Of a DNA stretch of 64,000 nt, positions 1 through 8,919 are shown one piece after another. The DNA is from JBFGFX01 sp965232455 (GTDB lineage: Bacteria; Pseudomonadota; Gammaproteobacteria; Steroidobacterales; Woeseiaceae): NCBI GenBank assembly GCA_965232455.1, contig OZ246981.1, positions 4,526,001-4,590,000 of the forward strand, given 5' to 3'. The notes beneath the pieces were generated by a model. It ran no database searches. It was not told where the DNA came from and worked only from the letters and a program-made list of their open reading frames with translations. The first letter of the stretch is position 1, and each line of letters opens with the position of its first letter. The translations under genes were made by a program, and so were the position numbers.

Positions 1-1
1 A

Positions 2-967
2 ACGGTAACCGCGGTCAAGGGCTTCAAAGGCCGGTATGGCGGATACCACGGTAACCGCGCTAGTTACTACCACGCGGAAATCGAGGAGCCCGAAGGCTTC
101 GACGTGGAGATTTCGCCGAGCTCGCTGTATCTGCGACCTGGCGAATCGGCGAGCTACGAGCTGACCATAAGCAATCAGACGGCGCCGCCGGGAGACTGGC
201 GTTTTGGATCGCTGACGTGGAAGGACCGCCGCCACGAGGTTCGCAGTCCGATTGCCGTGAAAGCGGCCGCCGTCGTGGCGCCGGACGAAGTTACCGGCGC
301 CGGTGAGTCGGGTAGCGCCGACTTTGACGTAACGTTTGGATACACCGGCGACTACATCGCACAGGTGCACGGCCTCAACGGTCCCGGTCTGACGCTGGGG
401 ATCGTGGAGGACGATCCGGGCGACAGCTTCCAGTTCCTGGGGCCGGGTACCGTCATCGGGTTTCTCGAGGAGATCCCGGACGGAACGGCGTTTGCGCGCT
501 GGGCGATCTTCGACGAGTATACGAGCGGCAATGACGACATCGATCTCTATCTTTATTATTGTCCGGAGTTCTCCTGCACTCAGATCGACCTGAGCGGCAA
601 CACCGGGTCCAATGAAGAGGTCAGCGTGACCTTCCCGCTCAACGACCCGAACATCGAGGATCCCTACCTGGTGTTCCTGCACGGTTTCGACACCGACGGC
701 GGCCTGCCGGCGACCGTCATTCAGTTCGACTGGTCCTTCGGTGTCGTTGACGACGCGGGTAACCTGACCGTGACCGCGCCGGGCACCGCGGCGCTCGCCA
801 CGACCGAGACCGTTTCGGTCGAATGGAGCGGGTTGCCCGTGGGGCCGGGCGCGAAACAGCTGGGCGCCATCTCGCACAGCGACGCGAACGGCATTCAGGA
901 CCTGACGTTGATCAACATTGCAAACGATCCGGGCGCAACCCTTTGCGACTTCGGACTCTGTCCGTAG
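2..967 (+). CDS. C-terminal part of a subtilisin-like (S8) secreted protease, partial at the window edge
   Basis: The reading frame is open to the left edge, so the N-terminal and catalytic parts lie outside the window. The first ~70 visible residues carry the pattern of the fibronectin-like domain found after plant- and bacterial-type subtilase catalytic domains: ISPSSLYLRPGESASYEL, then GSLTWKD, then VRSPIAVKA. The remaining ~200 residues are acidic and rich in Gly and beta-branched residues, resembling bacterial pre-peptidase-type beta domains. No catalytic residues are visible, so the S8 call rests only on the Fn3-like domain. The gene ends 24 bases before a strong rho-independent terminator and is probably last in its transcript. 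Confidence 0.7.
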   Translation, partial: TVTAVKGFKGRYGGYHGNRASYYHAEIEEPEGFDVEISPSSLYLRPGESASYELTISNQTAPPGDWRFGSLTWKDRRHEVRSPIAVKAAAVVAPDEVTGAGESGSADFDVTFGYTGDYIAQVHGLNGPGLTLGIVEDDPGDSFQFLGPGTVIGFLEEIPDGTAFARWAIFDEYTSGNDDIDLYLYYCPEFSCTQIDLSGNTGSNEEVSVTFPLNDPNIEDPYLVFLHGFDTDGGLPATVIQFDWSFGVVDDAGNLTVTAPGTAALATTETVSVEWSGLPVGPGAKQLGAISHSDANGIQDLTLINIANDPGATLCDFGLCP

Positions 968-990
968 TTTGCGACGAGCACCACCCCAAA

Positions 991-1023
991 GCCGCCGGAG
1001 TCAGTCCGGCGGCTTTTTTTTTT
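991..1023 (+). terminator. Rho-independent terminator after the protease gene
   Basis: A perfect 9-bp stem, GCCGCCGGA (991-999) pairing with TCCGGCGGC (1005-1013) across the loop GTCAG, is followed by a run of ten T (1014-1023). It lies 24 bases after the stop codon of the protease gene. Confidence 0.93.
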
Positions 1024-1072
1024 GCGGCGGTCGCCCGTCCCGACGGGCGACTCCATCAATGGTTAACAGGCC

Positions 1073-1771
1073 CTAGTCTTCGGTGATCGCCGGGCAGGGA
1101 AAGACACGCTCCGCCGTGTCCGCGTGATAGCGGTAGGTTCGACCACCGTGGCGTAGTTCGAGTACGTACCCTTCAGTTGCAACCGCCGGATCGCCGGCCT
1201 CCACGCCCGGGCAGCCCAGACTCGAATCCGGCCAGGCCGTTTCCTCCGCACCCGCGATGATCACCAGGTTTTCCGCCACCCCCAGCCGGTTCGCCAGGTC
1301 GCGGCGCGCGATCATTGCCTGCCGCCCCCAGGCAAGATCGATGTTTGCCCCGAAATCCGTTGTCGCCGGTTTCGACGGCAAACAGACCGCGGCGCGACCG
1401 TTCGCCTCGTGAACGAAGTAGAACTGGCCGTCAACCCGCAGCGTGATCTTGTGACCCGGGATGATGACCTGCGCATAGGCCTGGTCCGGCTGCGGGCAGC
1501 CGATACTCGAGTCGCGCCACTCGACGGCGCGTACCGTGTCCACCTCGATCGTTGCAATCGGGATGCCGAGTTGCTCCGCAAGCGTCTCGGCGGCGAGTTC
1601 GCCAAGGGTTCTGTCGAAGTCGGAAATCGGCGTCACCGAGCCGTCGCCGGTGACGGTTTTCGCGTCGTCGTCCATTGCCGCCGGTTCCCGCTCGGCGCCG
1701 CAGGCGGTCATCGTCGCGCTCGCCAGGGTGACTAACAGGCACATCTTAAGATCTATTCTGGTCCTCATCAT
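1073..1771 (-). CDS. Putative lipoprotein with a duplicated Cys-containing domain
   Basis: This 232-residue protein starts with a charged region and a short hydrophobic stretch ending in a lipobox-like MTAC, so it is probably a lipoprotein. The mature part holds two copies of one ~65-residue module. Each begins with a GIP/GVA segment and the motif W-x-DSS-[IL]-GCP, continues with a hydrophobic beta-strand (VIIPGHKITL in copy 1, GYVLELRHGG in copy 2), then Y-x-[FY]-H and a closing Cys-[LP]-P. The two conserved Cys per copy could form a disulfide. I recognise no named function. ATG codons at 1771 and 1768 are both possible starts. The 3' end faces the terminator of the protease gene. Confidence 0.75.
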   Translation of the reverse strand: MMRTRIDLKMCLLVTLASATMTACGAEREPAAMDDDAKTVTGDGSVTPISDFDRTLGELAAETLAEQLGIPIATIEVDTVRAVEWRDSSIGCPQPDQAYAQVIIPGHKITLRVDGQFYFVHEANGRAAVCLPSKPATTDFGANIDLAWGRQAMIARRDLANRLGVAENLVIIAGAEETAWPDSSLGCPGVEAGDPAVATEGYVLELRHGGRTYRYHADTAERVFPCPAITED

Positions 1772-2013
1772 GATGTCGAAAACCCCGGGGCCGGGCGGAG
1801 AGCGACTCCGGAAGGACGGCCCGATTGATTGTCAGCAAGTCTCAAGTTTGCCCCATTCGGAGGGCCGGAGGCGAGCGCCGGCGCGGCGCTAAACGCGTTT
1901 CGCCCTGTCCCCTGATACCGAGGCGGACGTTTAGTACCATTTCGGGTAGTAAAGAAAAGGCGCCGATTTGGGTGCCCGTCCCCGGCTGCACGAAGTTCTT
2001 ACAGGACGGAGAT

Positions 2014-3165
2014 TTGCACAAGCAGGTCAACAAGCCCGGAAAGCCGGTGCCCGGAACGGAACCCGGCGCCAAGCCTGGACTCTGGCTGACCGCGCTGATC
2101 TGTCTCGGATTCGGAGGCTGTGCCGTGTCCGGCGAATCCGCGGCGGAAAAGCGGTCTCCGACAGTCGTGGGCGATACGGCGGATATGAAAGCGCCCTCGC
2201 CACAAGCGGCGCCGGCGCCGAGCGAACCTGCGGCCGCGGATCGACAAGCGCCCGAGTCCGGTAAGCCGCTTCTGGATCGCACGCAGCGCGCCGTATACGC
2301 GGTTGTCAACAATACCTCACATTGGTTTGACGGATTCTTCGGCTCGTCCGAACTCGATGAAGACGTCAACGTCTCCCGCGGCTTGCTGGCGGCGGGTACT
2401 CAGTGGGACGAGCGCGACGATTTCGACAATCGTCTCCGGTTGAAAGCGCGCATACCCCTGCCCGCGCTGCAGCGCCGTACGAGTCTGATTTTCGGGCGCG
2501 GCGATTCGGAAGATTTTGTCGATGGATCGGCCAGCGACGCAATCGATACGCTGCCGGATCGTTTTAACGATTTCGAGGACGAAGACTGGTTGCTCGGGCT
2601 CGGTTACAACCGCAAAAGAAATCTTGCGCGCGGGTTCGATTTCGGCGTCGGCGCGAGCATTTCGTCGTCGATTGACCCCTTTGCCCGCATGAGTTATCGC
2701 TGGAACAAAACCTACGGCGACAGCTGGCTCTGGCGGCTGCGGCCGCGCCTCTTCTGGCAGGAAGATCGCGGCACCGGCGCGTCGCTGAGCAGCGTGCTCG
2801 ACTACGCCGTCAACGAGGCCTGGTTGCTTCGGTCGTGGCTCATACTGATCGCCGAAGACGACGTGGACGGTATCGGCTGGACGGCGGATTTCAGCGCCTA
2901 CCACAGCGTCGATCAGAAGAACGCGTTTGCCTATAGCGTGTTTGCAACCGGTGAGACGCGTAACGAGGTCGAACTCCAGGATTTCGGCGTCGAGTTACGT
3001 TACCGGCGGCGCGTGTTGAGGGAATGGCTGTTCCTGGAGCTTTCGACGCGCGTCGGTTGGCCGCGCGAGTTCGTCATCGAGCGGCGCGAGAGCAACTTCG
3101 GCCTCGGCGTCGAATTGGAGATGCAGTTCGGCGATTGGCCGGGCCGCAAGCAGGAGCGGGAATAG
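2014..3165 (+). CDS. Hypothetical envelope protein with lipoprotein-like N-terminus and beta-rich C-terminus
   Basis: The open frame reaches back to 1825, but the best start is TTG at 2014: AGGACGGAG, a good ribosome binding site, lies just upstream, and the resulting N-terminus runs straight into a hydrophobic segment ending in FGGC, a possible lipobox. A Pro/Ala/Glu-rich linker follows (~residues 40-90). The remaining ~290 residues contain alternating polar and aromatic stretches ending in short strands (LLGLGYNRKR, FDFGVGASIS, LWRLRPRLFW, FGLGVELEMQ), the look of an outer-membrane beta-barrel. No family is recognised. An outer-membrane role is an inference from composition only. Confidence 0.7.
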   Translation: MHKQVNKPGKPVPGTEPGAKPGLWLTALICLGFGGCAVSGESAAEKRSPTVVGDTADMKAPSPQAAPAPSEPAAADRQAPESGKPLLDRTQRAVYAVVNNTSHWFDGFFGSSELDEDVNVSRGLLAAGTQWDERDDFDNRLRLKARIPLPALQRRTSLIFGRGDSEDFVDGSASDAIDTLPDRFNDFEDEDWLLGLGYNRKRNLARGFDFGVGASISSSIDPFARMSYRWNKTYGDSWLWRLRPRLFWQEDRGTGASLSSVLDYAVNEAWLLRSWLILIAEDDVDGIGWTADFSAYHSVDQKNAFAYSVFATGETRNEVELQDFGVELRYRRRVLREWLFLELSTRVGWPREFVIERRESNFGLGVELEMQFGDWPGRKQERE

Positions 3166-3192
3166 GAACCGGTCCGCCTCTCGGAATCGTCC

Positions 3193-3444
3193 CTATTTCG
3201 GTACCGTCCCAATATTGAGGGTGCAGTTGTAATAGTCGCCGCGTCTCGGTATTCCGGCGCGTCCGATCCGGTGGTTCGCACGGACTATCATGCGGCCGCC
3301 GGCGTGGCTGCAGCGCTGCGCGTAGTTGACGTATCGTGACTCCCAGTCCACCTGCCGGTATTGCCGCGCTTCCAAGCGTTCTTCGGTCATCGGCGCGCAG
3401 GCGCTGGCAATCAACACACCGATGAAACCAAGCATGACTTTCAT
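3193..3444 (-). CDS. Small lipoprotein of unknown function
   Basis: This 83-residue protein starts at ATG 3444, with GGGAGAG in ribosome-binding position; an upstream in-frame ATG at 3498 has no comparable site. The N-terminus MKVMLGFIGVLIASAC is a typical lipoprotein signal with lipobox ASAC. The short mature part is basic and contains two further Cys (in QRCSHAGG and NCTLNIG), suggesting one disulfide. It is convergent with the 2014-3165 gene, with 27 bases between stop codons. No function can be assigned. Confidence 0.7.
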   Translation of the reverse strand: MKVMLGFIGVLIASACAPMTEERLEARQYRQVDWESRYVNYAQRCSHAGGRMIVRANHRIGRAGIPRRGDYYNCTLNIGTVPK

Positions 3445-3810
3445 TGTTCTCTCCCCGTTTCCTACCGCTATACTTCCGCTGAAGTAATGGCGTCCCACAC
3501 TGTCCGCGTTTCTAAATCAGATGCCGCAGGCAGACGTTTGGATCAGAACGAAGTCGAATATTCACTGCTCGATATCGAACGACGTCGAATCGCATTGGGC
3601 CTGTAGTGCGTATCGGCAAACGCCGTTCTTGCTTGAGCGACGGGGGAACGTCGTCGCTATTGGTTCGTTGCAACCAAAGGCGCTGCCGAGTTCGATATGG
3701 CGGCGCCAAGAAGACTGATAGAGTCGAAATGGGCAAATGGTTGCAATGCCGCTAGAACAAATTTGCATGAATGCCGGCGCACTGTGGCGCCAACGACAAA
3801 GAATCTTTCC
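3445..3810. other. 366-base divergent intergenic region without a recognised gene
   Basis: This region lies between the small lipoprotein (leftward) and the sulfurtransferase (rightward), so it should hold both promoters. A 65-codon open frame at 3521-3718 has no ribosome binding site and no recognised domain. I see no clear terminator or RNA gene. Confidence 0.5.
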
Positions 3811-4713
3811 ATGAATCGAGCCCACATCTACGCGAACTCGTCGCTGCTCATCGAATGCGACGAACTGGAATCCCGGCTGTACGATGACGACATCCGTATC
3901 GTCGACTGTGACATCGTGCTGACGCCGAAACCGGAAGGCGGTTACGACGTCGTTTCCGGTCTCGCCAATTGGGAGCAGTCGCACATTCCCAATTCGATTT
4001 ACGTCGACATCGGCCGAGAGCTGTCGGCCGATCACCCCAGGCTGCGTTACATGCTGCCGACCGCTGAGCAGTTCGCCCGCGTGATCTCCGCGAAGGGGAT
4101 CGGCAACAGCCATCAGGTAGTCCTGTATTCGCGTGGCGGAAACTTCTGGGCGACGCGTCTTTATCTGATGTTCCGTGAGTTCGGTTTCGACCGTGTTCGG
4201 GTACTAAACGGTGCGTGGGACAAATGGGCCGCCGAGAGCAGGCCAACTACCCGCGACACGGTGAAATGGCCGGAGGCCGAGTTCGTCGCCGAAAAACCTG
4301 GCGGGATTTTTGTCGGCAAAGAGGCGGTGCAGGCCGCTCTGGCGAATCCGGACGCCTGTGTCATGAACGCGCTTTCGCCGGCGATTCACAGCGGCGAAAA
4401 ATTTCACCCGCCCTACGGGCGGCGCGGCCACATTGCGGGCAGCGTAAATCTGTTTTTCATGACGCTGATTGATCCCGAAAGCAACCGATTCCTGGCGCCG
4501 GACGCGCTGGCCGCGAAGTTCGCCGAGCACGGCGCACTGGATGCAAAACGCGTGGTTACGTACTGCGGCGGCGGAATCTCCGCAACGACCCTGGCGTTTG
4601 CGCTGCACCTGCTCGGCCGGCCGGACGTCGTCGTGTACGACGGTTCACTCTCGGAGTGGGGCCACGACGAGAGCCTGCCGATGGCGGTGGGCGGTTCCGC
4701 CGGTCCGGCGTGA
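3811..4713 (+). CDS. sseA: Two-domain rhodanese: thiosulfate or 3-mercaptopyruvate sulfurtransferase
   Basis: The protein transfers a sulfane sulfur from thiosulfate or 3-mercaptopyruvate to a thiol acceptor or cyanide. It has about 300 residues and two rhodanese domains, the usual size. The inactive N-terminal domain carries IPNSIYVDI and YSRGGNFWATR, where the catalytic Cys is missing as in the family. The C-terminal domain has RRGHIAGSVN and the active loop CGGGIS with Cys252. That loop differs from both the CRKGVT of thiosulfate enzymes and the CG[ST]GVT of mercaptopyruvate enzymes, so the substrate is open. The ATG at 3811 is preferred because homology begins just after it; the ribosome binding site is weak, and the open frame extends to 3697. 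Confidence 0.88.
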   Translation: MNRAHIYANSSLLIECDELESRLYDDDIRIVDCDIVLTPKPEGGYDVVSGLANWEQSHIPNSIYVDIGRELSADHPRLRYMLPTAEQFARVISAKGIGNSHQVVLYSRGGNFWATRLYLMFREFGFDRVRVLNGAWDKWAAESRPTTRDTVKWPEAEFVAEKPGGIFVGKEAVQAALANPDACVMNALSPAIHSGEKFHPPYGRRGHIAGSVNLFFMTLIDPESNRFLAPDALAAKFAEHGALDAKRVVTYCGGGISATTLAFALHLLGRPDVVVYDGSLSEWGHDESLPMAVGGSAGPA

Positions 4714-4754
4714 GCGCCCGTTGGCGCCCGCCGCATTTCCGCCGGGTATCGTCC

Positions 4755-5459
4755 CTATTCCAGCAGACCGATCCACCGCTCCCGGCGTAGTCGGGACATC
4801 TGCTCCAGGATCCACTGCTGCCGTTGACGAACGTAGCGTGACGGCCGCTCAACCCGCAGCCTGTGGGGGTTCGGTAAAACGGCCGCGAGCAGGGCGGCTT
4901 CCGGATAGGATATCTGCCGTGGGCCCTTGTCGAAGAAAAACCGGCTTGCCGCCGGCGTGCCGTAGATGCCGGGTCCGAACTCGGCGATGTTGAGATAGAT
5001 CTCGACAATGCGTTTTTTTGGCAAACACAGTTCCAACAGGACCGTGAAGTACGCTTCGAGACCTTTGCGCAAAAAACTTCTGCCGGACCACAAGTACAAA
5101 TTTTTTGCGACCTGCTGCGTTATCGTGGAGGCGCCTCGCAGCGATTCGCCGTTCTCGAATTCTTCAATCGAGTCCATGATCGATTGCACGTCGAACCCGA
5201 AGTGCTCGGCGAACTTCTGATCCTCCGCGGCGACGACGGCGAGGGTTGGCGCAACGCCGATGTCGGCCCAGTCGGCCCACTCGTACAGCACCGGAACGAG
5301 GCCGCTGTCGTCCTGCAGCATGAACGCGCTCGTGACGGGATTGAACCATCGCAGCGGCAGGACAGCCGTCACGCTGATGACAATCAACACGATGACGACA
5401 AGCGCAATTCGTCGCGGCCAGCGCCGTTTCTTGTACCGAGATTTGCGCCTGCGTGCCAT
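4755..5459 (-). CDS. mtgA: Monofunctional biosynthetic peptidoglycan transglycosylase
   Basis: The enzyme polymerises lipid II into glycan strands at the outer face of the inner membrane. It is a 234-residue GT51 protein without a transpeptidase domain. A very basic N-terminus (MARRRKSRYKKRR) is followed by one membrane anchor (~residues 18-36). GT51 signatures appear in order: AAEDQKF with the catalytic Glu79, RGASTITQQVAKN, RKGLEAYFTVLLE, and IVEIYLNIAEFG, followed by G-IYGTPAASRFFF. Length and motif spacing match MtgA. It is transcribed alone, convergent with the sulfurtransferase. Confidence 0.95.
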   Translation of the reverse strand: MARRRKSRYKKRRWPRRIALVVIVLIVISVTAVLPLRWFNPVTSAFMLQDDSGLVPVLYEWADWADIGVAPTLAVVAAEDQKFAEHFGFDVQSIMDSIEEFENGESLRGASTITQQVAKNLYLWSGRSFLRKGLEAYFTVLLELCLPKKRIVEIYLNIAEFGPGIYGTPAASRFFFDKGPRQISYPEAALLAAVLPNPHRLRVERPSRYVRQRQQWILEQMSRLRRERWIGLLE

Positions 5460-5669
5460 GCGCGCAGTCTAACATCGGCGTTTGCTGCCATTCGGGTTGC
5501 TCGACCAAGCCCATGTCGGCGCGCCCGGCGCGGCCCAGGGACACCAGGGTGCCGGCGGCCGTCGCTTATTCCCGATCATGCTGAACTCCCGGCGCCGGTC
5601 CGGGCCAAATAGTTTGATCAGAAACCGTTTGCGGACGGCGGGCGCAGGCGCTACAAAAAGGGGGCAATC

Positions 5670-7115
5670 ATGTACAGAGCTATGTATCTGGCGATAGCCG
5701 GCGTTCTTTTCGTGAGCGCGGCACACGCCGACAACTTCACCCGCACGAATATTGACCGGGCGAATGCGGTCATCGAAGCGGCCATCGAAGCGTACGGCGG
5801 CCAGGAACGTCTTGCGGCGCTCGACACCTTGTATGTCGAATTCGAGGGCGTCAACCATTCGGTTAACCAGAGCCGCGGCACCGAGCCGCCATGGGACAAG
5901 AGCGACTCGAGCGGTTACAGCGCAATCGACCTGGAAAACTCGGTGTTCGCCACCCGCGGGTCGTTCAACGGCGGCGGCTTCGAGACTCGCAACGGCACGA
6001 TCATCAACGGGGACGAAAGCTATCAAATCGACTATCGTGCGGGGACCGTCGCCCGCATCGGCGAGCCCGATTTCGACACGGCGTCCGGACCGTTTGTCCG
6101 TGTAACGCCGGTGCTGCTGATACGCGCTTTGCGGGATCGGGCGGCAAACGCCTATTTTCTCGGTGAGACGCGGATCGACGGCGCCGACTACGAGGTTGTC
6201 GGGTTTTCAATGACGGTTGGGCCGGCCATCAGTTTGTTCTTCGACAAGAAGACGCATCTGCTGCGGCGCAGCGAACGGATGTTTGCCGGCGCCGGGCTCG
6301 TGCAATACTCGTTCGAGGACTACGAAACGGTGGCGGGTATTCCGTTCAATCGCAGGTTCAAGCTGTTCCTGAACGGTGATCCCAATACCGAACGCAGCAT
6401 CGTTTCGACGAAGGTCAACGAGCCGCTGGACAAATGGACGGCGATTGACGCCAGTCTCGATACCATCCCCGAGATAACACCGGACCCGTTGACGCGCCAG
6501 GAAATTGCCGACGGCGTCTGGCTGATCGGCGGCAGCGGCACCTACGCCATGTTCGTGGACATGGGTGACTACGTGTTTGCAGCCGGAGGAACGGCCGGCA
6601 TGCCCGACCGGATCGCGTCGTTGCGCGAAGCCGTCGGTGACAAGCCGCTCAAATACGCGATGCTTACGCACCACCACTTCGACCACGTCATGGCCGTGCC
6701 CACCTACGAGTCGGAGGGAGCAACGCTGATTGCGGCCGAACAACACGAGGCGATCGCCCGGGGCGCAGCGGAAGACGGTGAGTCGCTGAAACTCAAGGTC
6801 GTTCGCGATGGTATGAGCATCGAGGGGGGCGATCGAGTCGTCGAGATTCTCGACATCGGTCCAACGGCGCACACCGAGCACCTGCTGGTCGCCTATCTTC
6901 CGGAAGAAGGCATTCTCTTCGAGGCGGATCACTTCTCGTTGCCGGCAGCGGGTCCCATTCCGCCGGCGGTATCGTCGACGCGGACGTTTGCCGAAGCGCT
7001 GGGGAGGCGGGACCTGCGCGTCGAGAAAATCGTTTCCGCGCACAGCCCGCGAGTCGCCACGATGGATGATTTGCGGACGGCGCTCGAGAGAGAGGTTTTT
7101 CAAGCGAGCCGCTGA
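5670..7115 (+). CDS. Exported metallo-beta-lactamase-fold hydrolase
   Basis: The 481-residue protein has a clear Sec signal (cleavage after AHA, ~residue 20). Residues ~25-260 form an N-terminal beta-rich domain of the kind that precedes exported MBL-fold enzymes and resembles LolA-like folds. From ~residue 275 comes an MBL-fold domain with the metal motif THHHFDH (His334, His336, Asp338, His339). Further ligands are probable in the GPTAHTEH segment and in FEADHFS, and a late His in SAHSPR. The substrate is unknown; MBL-fold enzymes hydrolyse esters, thioesters, lactams or phosphoesters. It is transcribed alone and is convergent with the gntR gene. Confidence 0.85.
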   Translation: MYRAMYLAIAGVLFVSAAHADNFTRTNIDRANAVIEAAIEAYGGQERLAALDTLYVEFEGVNHSVNQSRGTEPPWDKSDSSGYSAIDLENSVFATRGSFNGGGFETRNGTIINGDESYQIDYRAGTVARIGEPDFDTASGPFVRVTPVLLIRALRDRAANAYFLGETRIDGADYEVVGFSMTVGPAISLFFDKKTHLLRRSERMFAGAGLVQYSFEDYETVAGIPFNRRFKLFLNGDPNTERSIVSTKVNEPLDKWTAIDASLDTIPEITPDPLTRQEIADGVWLIGGSGTYAMFVDMGDYVFAAGGTAGMPDRIASLREAVGDKPLKYAMLTHHHFDHVMAVPTYESEGATLIAAEQHEAIARGAAEDGESLKLKVVRDGMSIEGGDRVVEILDIGPTAHTEHLLVAYLPEEGILFEADHFSLPAAGPIPPAVSSTRTFAEALGRRDLRVEKIVSAHSPRVATMDDLRTALEREVFQASR

Positions 7116-7221
7116 GCGGGTAAGCGCATGGCCGGCGGGCTCCGATCGCGTCGGGAAGCCGCGACTGGAGGTTGCCGGCGATGCATTCAATGACCGGACG
7201 GCGTTTATCCGCGGAGGGTCG

Positions 7222-7923
7222 TCAAAGCTGCGGCAGGCGATACTTTTCGAGTATTTTCGTCAACTCGACGCTGGCGCGTTTTCGATGCTGGTAGTGCACG
7301 TCTCGCGCCGTTTGCCAGTCGCCGCGTTCAATGGCGTCAAGAACCTGCTGATGCTCGTCGATCGACGCCGTCGGTTTTTCGCGCAGGCGCAGCGTAACCA
7401 TTCGTGCCCTGTGGCCCTGGTCGCGAACCGCGTTGGCCATCGTCGCCAGCCGGCGGTTGCCGCATAGATCGATGAGGCTTCGATGGTAGCGCTCGTCGGC
7501 CTCGGCCCAGGCGTCGAGGTCGTCGCGTGCGAGCGCAGCCTCCATGTCGCGAGTTGCGGCTCTCATGGGTTCCAGCGTTTTTTCGTCCGGCTGCTGCTGC
7601 GCCAACAACTCCGCCGCCATCGATTCCAGCGACGTAAGGACCTCGTAGATCTCCCGCATGTCGGCGGCGACCACCGGAACCACGCGCATTCCGCGCCTAG
7701 GCTTCAGGTCGACGAGCCCCTCGTGCTGCAGCCGGATGAGGGCTTCCCGCACGGGCGTGCGGCTGACGCCGAGTTCTTCGGCAATTTCGTTTTCCAGGGC
7801 CTGGAAGCCGGGGTAATACTCGTTATCGAGGATCTTTCGCTTGATGCTCTCGTAAGCGAGTTCGACCAGCGATTTTTTGCTCTTGGTGTCGATCGCAGAA
7901 TTACTCGACGTCGCTATGCTCAT
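7222..7923 (-). CDS. GntR-family (FadR/FCD type) transcription regulator of the sugar-acid operon
   Basis: The 233-residue protein has an N-terminal winged helix (~residues 20-85) with the GntR signature LGVSRTPVREALIRLQHEGLV, and a C-terminal all-helical FCD effector domain (~residues 95-225). That domain has the expected metal and ligand residues, for example D and H in ADERYHRSLI and H in DEHQQVL. It is the last gene of the operon: its ATG overlaps the stop of the lactonase gene (TAATG), which indicates translational coupling. FCD regulators usually sense an acid intermediate of the pathway they control. A GTATAC-centred palindrome upstream of the operon (13888-13901) is the best candidate operator. 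Confidence 0.93.
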   Translation of the reverse strand: MSIATSSNSAIDTKSKKSLVELAYESIKRKILDNEYYPGFQALENEIAEELGVSRTPVREALIRLQHEGLVDLKPRRGMRVVPVVAADMREIYEVLTSLESMAAELLAQQQPDEKTLEPMRAATRDMEAALARDDLDAWAEADERYHRSLIDLCGNRRLATMANAVRDQGHRARMVTLRLREKPTASIDEHQQVLDAIERGDWQTARDVHYQHRKRASVELTKILEKYRLPQL

Positions 7924-8885
7924 TATTCAAACCAGCGCCAGTGTACCGGCTCGACTCCGGCGATCGGTGCCGCGAAACTCTCAATATTCTCTCCCAACAG
8001 GCACCCCAGGTAACATATTCGCCTGTTGGGGCCACCGAATGCAACGCTCGATACGCTGCGCAGGCGCGTGCTTCGCATCGTATCGAAGTGTCGCCGGCCC
8101 ATCGTTCCTGCCTGGTACGCGGCTTCAACCCAGGCGACGTGCTCCGGATCGGCATCCTCGAAGTGCAGCGATAAATCGCCGTTCGGCGAAAGGCGAAATA
8201 CGCGGTTGCTGACGACGCTGACGATCCACAGTCCTCCTTCTTCGTCAAAACACAGTCCGTCCGGGAAGCTGCCCGGCCCGAATTCGGCCACCGTTTCGCG
8301 CGGTCCGAGTTCACCGTTTGCCTTGAGCCGGAACCGGGACGTGCGTCGGGCAAAGGTTTCGTTGGCGTACAGCCAGTCGCCGCTCGGATGAACCTGCACT
8401 TCATTGGTGTAACCCAGGCCGTCCGCGGCGATTCTCGCACCCCGTTTATCGACAAGCGCGATAAATCCGTCTTCGGTCGTCGGTCTGTAGGCGTCCGCGC
8501 GCGGTTCGATGCGCGTGCTGACCGTCACCCAGGTCCGGCCCTCACGGTCGGGCAGGACGAAGTTCGTCGGCGGAAGCGGCGTCGATGCCACTTCAAGCAG
8601 AAAGGGTTCAGTGCGGCCGTCGCGATGCAGCGTCCATACGCCGCCGGCGTCGCCGAGGTTGGCAAGCAGGAACGAACCGTCGCGCTGCAACGCAATTCCG
8701 TTCGGCCGCAGTTCGCAAGGCGGGTCCGAGGCGAGAAAACGGGTCTGCGTCCCGTCCGGCGAGATTCGGCAAACGCCGCCTTGCCAGTCGGACACGAACA
8801 AACTTCCATCGGCGGTGCAAAGTACGCACTCCGGGCGTTGGAGATCCTCTCCGACCGCAATCAGATCGTCGGACGTCGGTGACAT
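7923..8885 (-). CDS. SMP-30/gluconolactonase-family lactonase
   Basis: The predicted product is a cytoplasmic six-bladed propeller of 320 residues that hydrolyses sugar lactones with one divalent metal. Family patterns are present: a metal-binding Glu near the start (QRPECVLC), LRPNGIALQRDGSFLLAN, YTNEVQVHPSGDWLYANET and FPDGLCFDEEGGLWIV, which supply the Glu, Asn and Asp ligands. The start at ATG 8885 is chosen over an upstream in-frame start at 9011 because the latter runs deep into the transporter gene. The context (a tetronate kinase and a decarboxylase) suggests a C4 or related aldonolactone as substrate; this is an inference. Confidence 0.88.
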   Translation of the reverse strand: MSPTSDDLIAVGEDLQRPECVLCTADGSLFVSDWQGGVCRISPDGTQTRFLASDPPCELRPNGIALQRDGSFLLANLGDAGGVWTLHRDGRTEPFLLEVASTPLPPTNFVLPDREGRTWVTVSTRIEPRADAYRPTTEDGFIALVDKRGARIAADGLGYTNEVQVHPSGDWLYANETFARRTSRFRLKANGELGPRETVAEFGPGSFPDGLCFDEEGGLWIVSVVSNRVFRLSPNGDLSLHFEDADPEHVAWVEAAYQAGTMGRRHFDTMRSTRLRSVSSVAFGGPNRRICYLGCLLGENIESFAAPIAGVEPVHWRWFE

Positions 8886-8919
8886 TGCTGCCTCGGGGTG
8901 TGGTATCGGCAGGCGCGGC

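Noticed and set aside
1825..2013. In-frame upstream extension of the 2014-3165 gene
   Set aside because: It has no ribosome binding site, an unusual Arg/Pro/Cys composition, and would put the lipoprotein signal far from the N-terminus.
3521..3718. 65-codon frame in the divergent region before the sulfurtransferase
   Set aside because: No ribosome binding site, no known domain, and overlapping frames on the other strand; a repeated element is possible, but no second copy is in the window.
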